Below, piece after piece: positions 58,128 through 64,000 of a stretch of DNA of 64,000 nucleotides. How positions within the stretch are numbered: the stretch's first letter is position 1; every line of letters starts with the position of its first letter. The notes beneath the pieces were generated by a model. That model did no database searches. It worked only from the letters and a program-made list of their open reading frames with translations, and was not told where the DNA came from. The DNA comes from Leifsonia sp. Root112D2 (GTDB taxonomy: Bacteria; Actinomycetota; Actinomycetes; Actinomycetales; Microbacteriaceae), in contig NZ_LMCU01000001.1 in the NCBI RefSeq assembly GCF_001424905.1, forward strand, positions 861,480 to 925,479, in the 5' to 3' direction. Both the position numbers and the translations under genes were made by a program.

Positions 58128-58258
58128 CGGATGCGTCCCTCCTGCCGGCCCCTGCGTCGAAGTGTCAAAGAACGGCAACCAGGTGACGGCCGAGTCAGCA
58201 GTCTGCGGCCCTTCGCGCTTGACCAGCCAGTTGCTCTTGGATAGCTTAGTCGAGTCGT

Positions 58259-58274
58259 ATCGAATCGATTCGAT
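58259..58274. promoter_or_regulatory. Perfect 16-bp palindrome ATCGAATCGATTCGAT (LacI-type operator)
   Basis: It has the central CG and flanking AAT/ATT arms expected of LacI-family operators and lies in the divergent region between the LacI regulator (start 58127) and the MFS transporter (start 58321). Confidence 0.75.
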
Positions 58275-58320
58275 GTCCGCACGCCGCCGTCTCGCTTCCT
58301 CTTCGAACACTGGATTCACC

Positions 58321-59580
58321 ATGCAGCACACCACCCCGAGGCCGGTTGACGCCCTCTCCCGCGCCGAACTGCATTCGTGGCGCAACGCGATCTTCGTCGT
58401 CTTCGTTCTCAGCGGAGTCTGCCTGGCCTCCTGGGTGGCCCGAATTCCGGCCGTGCGGGACGACCTGCAGCTGAGTACGTCCGGGGTTGGGCTGCTGCTT
58501 CTGTGCCTCTCGGTCGGCTCGGTTCTCGGGCTCGTGGCTGCCGCCCCGACACTCGCCCGCGTCGGCGCCAGGCGCGGCATGATGCTCGCGATCCTTGTGG
58601 TGGCCGTCGGTCTCGTTCTCGTCGGTATCGGTGCTGCCGTGCTGCCGTCGATTCCACTGGTCGGTGTCGGTCTCGCGCTGCTCGGCTTCGGCAACGGTGC
58701 CTGCGACGTGATGATGAATGTCGAAGCGGCAGCCGCCGAGAAGGCGATCGGCAAAACGATCATGCCGCTCATGCACGCCTGCTTCAGCATCGGCACCGTT
58801 GCCGGTGCGGGTATCGGCGCCGGGGCTGCGGCGCTCGCCATTCCGGTGTCCTGGCACCTGATCGGTACGGCGGTAGTGGTGGCCGTCACGGTTGTGATCG
58901 TGGTGAGATACGTGCCGCTGCGCGAGGAGCTCGGCGACGAGGAACCGGGCGGGGCATCCGCGGATCAGCCGAAGCCCGACTGGCGCGCCCGCCTGAAGGA
59001 CAGCCTGTCGGTGTGGGCCGACATGCGCCTCATCCTGATCGGCATCGTGATGCTCGGCATGGCGTTCGCCGAGGGCTCGGCCAACGACTGGATCGCGCTG
59101 GCGACCGTCGATGGACACCACCAAGACAACGCGACGGGCGCGGTCTTCCTCGGCATTTTCGTGGCGGCCATGACGGTCGGTCGCGTGGTCGGCGGGCCGT
59201 TCATCGACCGATTCGGGCGGGTTGCTGTCATTCGCGCGACGGCCGTGCTGGGCGTGATCGGACTGCTGCTGTTCATTCTCGGGGGCAGCACCTGGATCGT
59301 CGTGGTCGGCACGATCCTGTGGGGAATGGGCGCGTCGCTGGGCTTCCCCGTCGGCATGTCCGCCGCGGCAGACGACACTAAGCGGGCCGCGGCGCGGGTG
59401 AGCGCCGTGGCGATGATCGGCTACTGCGCGTTCCTGGTGGGCCCGCCGCTCATCGGCTTCCTCGGCCAGACCTTCGGCATCCTGAACGCCCTGTTCGTGA
59501 TCCTGGTGCTGCTGGTGCTCTCGGGTCTCGCCGCGCCCGCCACCCGCGAGGCCTCCCGCCAGAAGCCCACCGCCCCCTGA
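58321..59580 (+). CDS. MFS transporter
   Basis: This 419-residue major facilitator has about twelve membrane helices and the first loop FVLSGVCLASWVARIPAVRDDLQLSTSGVG (about 25-54), with LARVGARRGMML as the cytoplasmic loop 2-3 motif near 80. The later loop GGPFIDRFGRVAVIRATAV near 295-313 is its internal repeat. It resembles the fucose-permease-like group common beside LacI regulators, so a sugar or related compound is likely. ATG 58321 lies just past the LacI-type operator; the longer open frame starts inside the regulator and is rejected. Confidence 0.86.
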   Translation: MQHTTPRPVDALSRAELHSWRNAIFVVFVLSGVCLASWVARIPAVRDDLQLSTSGVGLLLLCLSVGSVLGLVAAAPTLARVGARRGMMLAILVVAVGLVLVGIGAAVLPSIPLVGVGLALLGFGNGACDVMMNVEAAAAEKAIGKTIMPLMHACFSIGTVAGAGIGAGAAALAIPVSWHLIGTAVVVAVTVVIVVRYVPLREELGDEEPGGASADQPKPDWRARLKDSLSVWADMRLILIGIVMLGMAFAEGSANDWIALATVDGHHQDNATGAVFLGIFVAAMTVGRVVGGPFIDRFGRVAVIRATAVLGVIGLLLFILGGSTWIVVVGTILWGMGASLGFPVGMSAAADDTKRAAARVSAVAMIGYCAFLVGPPLIGFLGQTFGILNALFVILVLLVLSGLAAPATREASRQKPTAP

Positions 59581-59583
59581 CCC

Positions 59584-59634
59584 CACTGCGGCGACGACTC
59601 ACACAAGTCGCTCAACTGGATGAGCCGCTCTTAA
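59584..59634 (+). pseudogene. Short relic resembling part of nucS
   Basis: In the frame that directly continues the MFS gene past its stop codon, these bases encode HCGDDSHKSLNWMSRS and stop. Intact NucS has HSDGGSYKPLNWMSPP (60210-60257 region), and 18 bases, CGCTCAACTGGATGAGCC, are identical (59609-59626 and 60229-60246). It looks like a leftover of a duplicated or transferred NucS-like gene. Confidence 0.55.
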
Positions 59635-59669
59635 ATCTGTTTCACCTAGCGAAGACGCGCCTTTCGTAT

Positions 59670-59675
59670 TACGAT
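59670..59675 (+). promoter_or_regulatory. -10 box TACGAT of the RHH gene
   Basis: TACGAT ends 7 nt before ATG 59683 and selects it over ATG 59674, which overlaps the box. Confidence 0.5.
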
Positions 59676-59682
59676 GAGTTTT

Positions 59683-59964
59683 ATGAAGCGCATCATCCAG
59701 GGTCGCGAGATTGACGAGTCACAGGTTGACGAGTGGGTCGCTGAGGCCGAGGCTGGCTATGACGTCGACACTCTGCGTGCGCGCTGGGGTCGCGTTCCGC
59801 GAGGTGCAACGGCCGCTCAAGTAATTCCGGTCCGCCTGACGGAGGGCGAGCTCGCCGCGCTCATGGCTCGAGCTAAGCGTGAAGGCCTGAACCGGTCAGA
59901 GGCGATCCGTGCCGCTCTGGACGGCTGGTCGCACGTCGCACCGAAGAAGTCATCCACGCGATGA
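59683..59964 (+). CDS. Ribbon-helix-helix (CopG-like) protein, orphan antitoxin candidate
   Basis: This 93-residue protein has an acidic N-terminal helix (DESQVDEWVAEAEAGYDVDTLRARWG) and a C-terminal ribbon-helix-helix, VIPVRLTEGELAALMARAKREGLNRSEAIRAALDGW (about 47-82). Here PVRLT is the DNA-contacting strand and NRSEAIRAAL the second helix. This arrangement is common in antitoxins of VapB/CopG type. No toxin gene follows: the ATGA-coupled frame after it is only 12 codons. Its GC content is visibly lower than its neighbours. Confidence 0.75.
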   Translation: MKRIIQGREIDESQVDEWVAEAEAGYDVDTLRARWGRVPRGATAAQVIPVRLTEGELAALMARAKREGLNRSEAIRAALDGWSHVAPKKSSTR

Positions 59965-59999
59965 AGTGCCGACCACAATATCGCGACCTGCTCGGCTGA
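59961..59999 (+). pseudogene. 12-codon coupled ORF, possible toxin remnant
   Basis: ATG 59961 overlaps the stop of the RHH gene as ATGA and the frame reads MKCRPQYRDLLG then TGA. The coupling is what a toxin gene would show, but only a few codons remain before sequence of nucS's promoter begins. A coincidence of a short frame cannot be excluded. Confidence 0.35.
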
Positions 60000-60080
60000 G
60001 TCGTCTCAGCGAAGGGTTGGAGTCGATCCCTGTCAGAGAGCCTTTGTCGAGCTGTTGCCGAGCGGGCAGCGCTTCGCGGG

Positions 60081-60086
60081 TACAGT
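60081..60086 (+). promoter_or_regulatory. -10 box TACAGT, leaderless promoter of nucS
   Basis: TACAGT ends 6 nt before GTG 60093. Confidence 0.6.
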
Positions 60087-60092
60087 GGTCGG

Positions 60093-60788
60093 GTGCGTCT
60101 CGTCATTGCCCAGTGTTCCGTGGATTACGCGGGCCGGCTGAGCGCGCATCTGCCGCTCGCCACGCGCCTGCTCATGGTGAAGGCCGACGGCAGCCTGCTC
60201 GTGCACTCCGACGGCGGCTCGTACAAACCGCTCAACTGGATGAGCCCGCCCTGCACGCTCAGCGTCAGCGAACCCGACGAGGTGCAGGCGGATGCCGGCA
60301 TCACCCAGCTCTGGACGGTCACCCAGAAGAAGACCGACGACAAACTCATCGTGTCGATCCACGAGATTCTGCACGACTCGAGCCACGAGCTCGGCATCGA
60401 CCCCGGGCTGCAGAAGGACGGCGTGGAGGCACACCTGCAGAAGCTGCTGGCCGAACAGATCGAGCTGCTCGGTGAGGGGCACACGCTGGTGCGCCGCGAA
60501 TACATGACGGCGATCGGGCCCGTGGACATCCTCGCCCGCGATCAGAACGGCGCGGCCATCGCGGTCGAGCTCAAGCGCCGCGGCGACATCGACGGCGTGG
60601 AGCAGCTCACTCGCTACCTCGAACTCATGAACCGCGACCCGCACCTCGCGCCCGTCACCGGCATCTTCGCCGCCCAGGAGATCAAACCGCAGGCGCGCAC
60701 GCTGGCCGAGGATCGCGGCATCCGGTGTCTCGTTCTCGATTACGACGCGATGCGTGGCCTCGACGACGCCCACATGCGGCTGTTCTGA
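60093..60788 (+). CDS. nucS: Mismatch-specific endonuclease NucS/EndoMS
   Basis: This 231-residue nuclease cuts both strands at G-T, T-T and G-G mismatches and takes the place of MutS/MutL in actinobacteria and archaea. The N-terminal DNA-binding domain contains KADGSLLVHSDGGSYKPLNW near residues 30-49. The nuclease core has GPVDILARD near 143 and IAVELKRRGDIDGVEQLTRYLE near 155-176 with the Asp/Glu/Lys active site. The C-terminus AHMRLF fits the sliding-clamp-binding tail seen in family members. GTG 60093 is set by the -10 box. Confidence 0.95.
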   Translation: MRLVIAQCSVDYAGRLSAHLPLATRLLMVKADGSLLVHSDGGSYKPLNWMSPPCTLSVSEPDEVQADAGITQLWTVTQKKTDDKLIVSIHEILHDSSHELGIDPGLQKDGVEAHLQKLLAEQIELLGEGHTLVRREYMTAIGPVDILARDQNGAAIAVELKRRGDIDGVEQLTRYLELMNRDPHLAPVTGIFAAQEIKPQARTLAEDRGIRCLVLDYDAMRGLDDAHMRLF

Positions 60789-60842
60789 CGGCTCGCCGCA
60801 CGGCGACGACAGCGACAGCGACAGCGAAGATCCGATCCGATC

Positions 60843-60865
60843 TAAAACGGCCCGATGCTGGCCGT
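60843..60865 (-). terminator. Rho-independent terminator of the MmyB-type regulator gene
   Basis: ACGGCC (60847-60852) pairs with GGCCGT (60860-60865) and on the minus strand is followed by TTTT, downstream of the regulator's stop at 60892. The rest of 60789-60891 is a short CGACAG repeat tract without a gene. Confidence 0.55.
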
Positions 60866-60891
60866 GTGACGGCCCCGTTGTCGCCGAGCCC

Positions 60892-61767
60892 TCAGCTCTC
60901 GTCTGGGCTGCTCTCGTGCGCCCGCAGCGCGCTGGAGCCCGTGTTTTCGACCGCCACGGTTGCCAGTGACCCGAGCAGACGGAGCTTTTCTGCGCTGTCA
61001 CTGTGCGCATCCGGGTAGTAGATGACGAGAACGAGGCCGTCGACGGGAAGCTTTTCCCGGTGGAGGCTCAGAGCGCCGACCGTGGGATGGTTGACGGTCG
61101 TGGTGCCACCCTGGAGCTGGCGAACGTCGTGCCGCGCCCACAGGGTGCGGAAACGTGCGCTGGCAAGTGAGAGTTCTCCGACGAGTTCGACCGCGCGCGG
61201 GTCGGCGAGGTCGTCGCCAACGGTGCGCCGAAACAGTGCCACGAACTCGGTCACGGCGGCGCTCCAGTTTTCGTGGAACTCGCGTTCTTCCGCATCCAGC
61301 AGAAGAGACCGCAGCCGGTTCTGCCCGGGCGTGAGACGAGGCGAAAACGCCACGGCGAGAGGGTTGGAGGCGAGCACATCGAAGTACCGTCCCTCGATGA
61401 AGGCAGGCACATCAAGGGCGATCAGAAGCTGATGCAAGCGGTCGGGCACCCGCTCGGTGCGCACCTGCCGTTGTGCTCGCGGGCGGGAAGCGCCAAGGGC
61501 CACCAGGTATTCGGCCTCGACCTCGTCGAGCTGCAGAACGCGAGCGAGGGACTCCAGCACCTGCGCGGACGGATTGTGGTCACGGCCGCGTTCGAGCCTG
61601 AGGTAATAGTCGGCGCTGATGCCCGCGAGGAGTGCGACCTCTTCGCGTCGCAGCCCCGCCACGCGACGGTGCGAGCCAGCCGGGATGCCGAAGCGTTCCG
61701 GTGCGACCAGGGCTCGCCGGGCACGCAGGTACTCGCCGAGTCGATTCGCCTGACCAGCATCATCCAT
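60892..61767 (-). CDS. XRE/MmyB-like helix-turn-helix regulator
   Basis: This 291-residue regulator has an N-terminal HTH of the type GEYLRARRALVAPE...RRVAGLRREEVALLAGISADYYLRLERG (residues 11-60), in which GLRREEVA and YYxRLERG are the hallmarks of MmyB-like proteins. A C-terminal ligand-binding domain follows (FDVLASNPLAVAFSP near 130, RLWARHDV-like FRTLWARHDVRQ near 215). It diverges from an SDR gene; regulators of this family often control an adjacent oxidoreductase. ATG 61767 has TAGCGT 7 nt upstream. Confidence 0.9.
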   Translation of the reverse strand: MDDAGQANRLGEYLRARRALVAPERFGIPAGSHRRVAGLRREEVALLAGISADYYLRLERGRDHNPSAQVLESLARVLQLDEVEAEYLVALGASRPRAQRQVRTERVPDRLHQLLIALDVPAFIEGRYFDVLASNPLAVAFSPRLTPGQNRLRSLLLDAEEREFHENWSAAVTEFVALFRRTVGDDLADPRAVELVGELSLASARFRTLWARHDVRQLQGGTTTVNHPTVGALSLHREKLPVDGLVLVIYYPDAHSDSAEKLRLLGSLATVAVENTGSSALRAHESSPDES

Positions 61768-61774
61768 AGGGTTC

Positions 61775-61780
61775 ACGCTA
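61775..61780 (-). promoter_or_regulatory. -10 box TAGCGT of the MmyB-type gene
   Basis: Minus-strand TAGCGT ends 7 nt before ATG 61767. Confidence 0.5.
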
Positions 61781-61878
61781 TCCCTGACGCGGCGATCGAG
61801 GGGGCCCGAGAGGGGGCCCTGTCGCTCCCCGGAACAGCAGGGGCCTTCCTGACTGCGGCCCTTCGGCGCGATCATTCT

Positions 61879-61909
61879 GATGTACCGGTCATCGGATGTA
61901 CCGGTCATC
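61879..61909. promoter_or_regulatory. Tandem 15-bp direct repeats GATGTACCGGTCATC before the SDR gene
   Basis: Two identical copies, 61879-61893 and 61895-61909, 16 bp apart. Each is centred on ACCGGT and is nearly palindromic. They lie 20 bp before the SDR start and are good candidates for the binding sites of the divergent regulator. Confidence 0.7.
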
Positions 61910-61929
61910 AGATAGAGAGAAGTCAGACC

Positions 61930-62670
61930 ATGGACATCACCAATCGCACCGTTCTGATCGTCGGAGGCACCTCCGGCATCGGCAATGGGTTGGCGCGACG
62001 CTTCGTTGCGGCGGGCAGCACCGTCATTGTCGGAGGGCGCAACACGAACAAGGTGAAGGATCTCGAGACGGTCGAGATTGATGTCGCCGACCCGCACTCG
62101 GTCATCCGTGCCCGCGACGAGGTGCTCACCAACCACCCCGAGCTCGACGTCGTGGTGACGATGTCGGGCGTGATGCTCATCGAGGATCTCCGCGACCCCG
62201 CACACCTCGCCCAGGCGGAAACCACTATCACCGTCAATCTCCTCGGCACCATCCGCGTGATTGACGCATTCACCTCGCACCTGATCAACCGCGGTGGTGG
62301 CCATATGATTACGGTCAGCTCCGGTATCGGCTTCCTCCCGTTCCCGCTGATGCCCAGCTACGGCGCATCCAAGGCGGGCGTGCACGCATACACCGAGTCG
62401 CTTCGGGCGCAGCTCGCCGGTACCGGCGTCGAGGTCACCGAGCTCATTCCGCCGGCCGTCGCCAATGCCGGCCAGGAGAAGCTCAACCCCGCCGCGCTGC
62501 CGCTCGACGACTATCTCGACGAGGTCATCTCGCTCATCACCGAGAACCCGACCCCAAACGAGGTAGTGGTGAAGGCGGCCAATCGGCTGCGCTGGGCTGA
62601 GCGCGACGGCACCTACGCCGACCTCATGCGGCTTCGCTCCGAATCACTCAGCGCCCTTCCCGCCCGCTGA
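61930..62670 (+). CDS. SDR family oxidoreductase (DltE-like)
   Basis: This 246-residue short-chain dehydrogenase has the cofactor motif VLIVGGTSGIGNGLARRF near residues 8-25, TMSGVM near 80 in place of the usual NNAG, the catalytic Ser in ITVSSGIG near 138 and YxxxK as SYGASKAGVHAY near 150-161. It resembles DltE-type dehydrogenases, whose physiological substrate is unclear. It diverges from the MmyB-like regulator, with two identical repeats in its promoter and a purine-rich GAGAGAAG upstream of the ATG. Confidence 0.87.
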   Translation: MDITNRTVLIVGGTSGIGNGLARRFVAAGSTVIVGGRNTNKVKDLETVEIDVADPHSVIRARDEVLTNHPELDVVVTMSGVMLIEDLRDPAHLAQAETTITVNLLGTIRVIDAFTSHLINRGGGHMITVSSGIGFLPFPLMPSYGASKAGVHAYTESLRAQLAGTGVEVTELIPPAVANAGQEKLNPAALPLDDYLDEVISLITENPTPNEVVVKAANRLRWAERDGTYADLMRLRSESLSALPAR

Positions 62671-62743
62671 GCGGGCGCTGAGCGGCCGCCCCTCGACCGC
62701 GGTACAGACGCGCCACAGGCAGATTCCGTAAGATAGAAAGGTT

Positions 62744-63427
62744 ATGACTACCCCCACTGCAACGCTTACCCGAACCTGGACGTGCGTGCTCTTCGACCTC
62801 GACGGCACGCTTACGGACTCCGCACCCGGCATCACCGCATCCCTCGCCGAGACCTTCACGCGTCTCGGTCGCCCCGTTCCCGACGAGCAGGAACTGCTCA
62901 ACTACGTCGGCCCGCCGCTTCTCGATTCGTTCCGCATCTTCGCAGGCATGAACCCCGACGAGGTGCTGCAGGCCGCGGATGTCTACCGTTCTGTCGCAAG
63001 CGAGACCTCCAGCGACATCAACAACAACGCCGTATTTCCCGGAGTGAAGGGTGTGCTGAAGCGTTTGCACGACGCGGGCATTCCCCTCGCCATCGCCACG
63101 AGCAAGCCCGAGACCCGCGCGCGCCTCATTCTCGACCACTTCGGCCTCAGCGAATACTTCACCGTCATCACCGGAGCCAGCGACGACGAGGTGCGCAGCA
63201 GCAAGGCGGATGTCGTGGCCGAGGCCCTGCGTCGGCTCACCGAACAGGGCATCGACCTCGAGCAGACCGTCATGGTGGGCGACCGCCTGCACGACGTTCT
63301 GGGTGCCGGCGAGCACGGTGTGCCGACGATTCTCGTCGAGTGGGGCTACGGCTCCCCCGCCGAGGCGACAGGAGCCATCGCCACCGTGTACTCCGCCGAT
63401 CAGCTCAGCACCCTGCTGCTCGGATAG
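62744..63427 (+). CDS. HAD family hydrolase, phosphoglycolate phosphatase-like
   Basis: This 227-residue phosphatase has the four HAD motifs: CVLFDLDGTLTDS near residue 14 with the nucleophile Asp, IATSKPETRARLIL near 117, the Lys in DDEVRSSKADVVAEAL near 149, and VMVGDRLHDVLGA near 177. The helical cap between residues 30 and 90 is of the Gph type. The likely substrate is phosphoglycolate or another small phosphate ester. TAAGAT (62729-62734) and GAAAGG precede ATG 62744, so this gene has a Shine-Dalgarno site. Confidence 0.87.
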   Translation: MTTPTATLTRTWTCVLFDLDGTLTDSAPGITASLAETFTRLGRPVPDEQELLNYVGPPLLDSFRIFAGMNPDEVLQAADVYRSVASETSSDINNNAVFPGVKGVLKRLHDAGIPLAIATSKPETRARLILDHFGLSEYFTVITGASDDEVRSSKADVVAEALRRLTEQGIDLEQTVMVGDRLHDVLGAGEHGVPTILVEWGYGSPAEATGAIATVYSADQLSTLLLG

Positions 63428-63454
63428 GGCGCCGCAGCAGGCGGACGCCCGCAC

Positions 63455-64000
63455 TCAGCTTCTCAGGTACGCCAGCACCGCGAGAACACGGCGATGGCCG
63501 TGATCGCTGTTCGAGAGTCCGAGTTTCGCAAAGATATTGCCGATGTGCTTGCTCACCGCCGTCTCGCTGACGACGAGCCGCGCCGCGATGGTGCCGTTGT
63601 CGAGGCCCTCCGCCATGAGCCCCAGCACCACACGTTCGCGTGGAGTGAGCGACTGGATCGGGTCATCCGCTCGACGCCTGCTCAGCAGCTGTGAGATCAC
63701 CTCGGGGTCCATCACGGTGCCCCCATCGGCGACCCGGTGCAGGGCGTCGATGAACTCGGCGACCTTGCCGACGCGCTCCTTGAGCAGATAGCCGAGGCCC
63801 CCGACCCCTTCGGCCAGCAGCTGTGACGCGTAGCGATCTTCGACGTACGCGGAGAGCACCAGCACCGGAAATCCCGGGCGACGCAGACGCGCCTCTACCG
63901 CAGCCTTCAGCCCCTCGTTCGTGAACGTCGGGGGCATGCGCACGTCGAGCACCGCGGCATCCGTGTCGTCGAGCAGCGCCAGAAAGTCGTCGGCATTGTC
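63455..64000 (-). CDS. LuxR/NarL family response regulator (5' part beyond the window)
   Basis: The frame is open from the window edge at 64000 to the stop at 63455, so the N-terminus is missing. The visible part starts in the receiver domain (DNADDFLALLDDTDAAVLDVRMPP, with the phospho-Asp in VLDVRMPP) and the Lys of GYLLKERV follows. The C-terminal LuxR-type HTH is LTPRERVVLGLMAEGLDNGTIAARLVVSETAVSKHIGNIF. The partner kinase would lie beyond the right edge. The last residues are VLAYLRS. Confidence 0.92.
   Translation of the reverse strand, partial: DNADDFLALLDDTDAAVLDVRMPPTFTNEGLKAAVEARLRRPGFPVLVLSAYVEDRYASQLLAEGVGGLGYLLKERVGKVAEFIDALHRVADGGTVMDPEVISQLLSRRRADDPIQSLTPRERVVLGLMAEGLDNGTIAARLVVSETAVSKHIGNIFAKLGLSNSDHGHRRVLAVLAYLRS

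Overview
The window comes from a high-GC actinobacterium, most likely of the family Microbacteriaceae. The evidence is a divergent CrtR-type MarR regulator beside a C50-carotenoid (crtYe/crtYf/crtEb) operon, a coproporphyrin-dependent haem pathway with HemQ, NucS mismatch endonuclease, actinobacterial-style PanD, many leaderless -10 boxes 6-8 nt before start codons, and a strong excess of the hexamer GGATGC/GCATCC. I do not name a genus. No rRNA, tRNA, CRISPR array, transposase or prophage was seen.

Layout. 1-15.3 kb: housekeeping and accessory genes (AlkA-like glycosylase, two-domain FAD oxidoreductase, thioesterase, DUF1349 protein, the propionate methylcitrate operon prpD-prpB-prpC, PEBP protein, polyprenol-phosphate mannosyltransferase, TrhO, a PEP-mutase-like enzyme, panD, an ABC exporter, an AcuI-like reductase, DUF1304). 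15.4-20.1 kb: a ROK regulator followed by a xylose-like ABC importer (lipoprotein, ATPase, permease), ending in a strong terminator, then a degraded LacI remnant and hairpins. 20.6-30.8 kb: one long minus-strand series of overlapping genes, idi-crtE-crtB-crtI-crtYe-crtYf-crtEb-mmpL-hemB-hemL, under a divergent MarR regulator. 31.4-41.3 kb: the rest of haem synthesis (hemE, hemY, hemQ, hemH, hemC, hemD; hemA divergent) with three small envelope genes and a pyrimidine-dimer glycosylase. Together with hemB/hemL this encodes the complete C5 route from glutamyl-tRNA to haem. 41.3-64 kb: GNAT, a Tat/lipoprotein FAD oxidoreductase, methyltransferase, ferritin-VIT protein, glyS, epimerase, serine beta-lactamase-like protein, M13 peptidase, vapBC, an ABC exporter with a GbsR/MarR regulator, MATE pump, LacI regulator with MFS transporter, an RHH antitoxin relic, nucS, MmyB-type regulator with SDR, HAD phosphatase and a truncated LuxR response regulator.

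The most unusual signal is a pair of 90-bp elements with near-identical, mutually inverted ends and divergent cores. They are inserted in the same phase and reading frame inside the adjacent genes hemE and hemY and encode a related 30-residue peptide. This resembles the protein-coding palindromic elements known from Rickettsia, but I know of no description in actinobacteria. A second theme is short palindromic DNA: seven full or partial copies of a GGTTGAGGAGC repeat (three of which supply a gene's stop codon), a 16-bp repeat that is coding in the VIT gene, and a set of long intergenic inverted repeats whose stems are unrelated in sequence. Several palindromes in divergent or autoregulated promoters look like operators for the adjacent LacI, GbsR/MarR, VapB and MmyB-type regulators.
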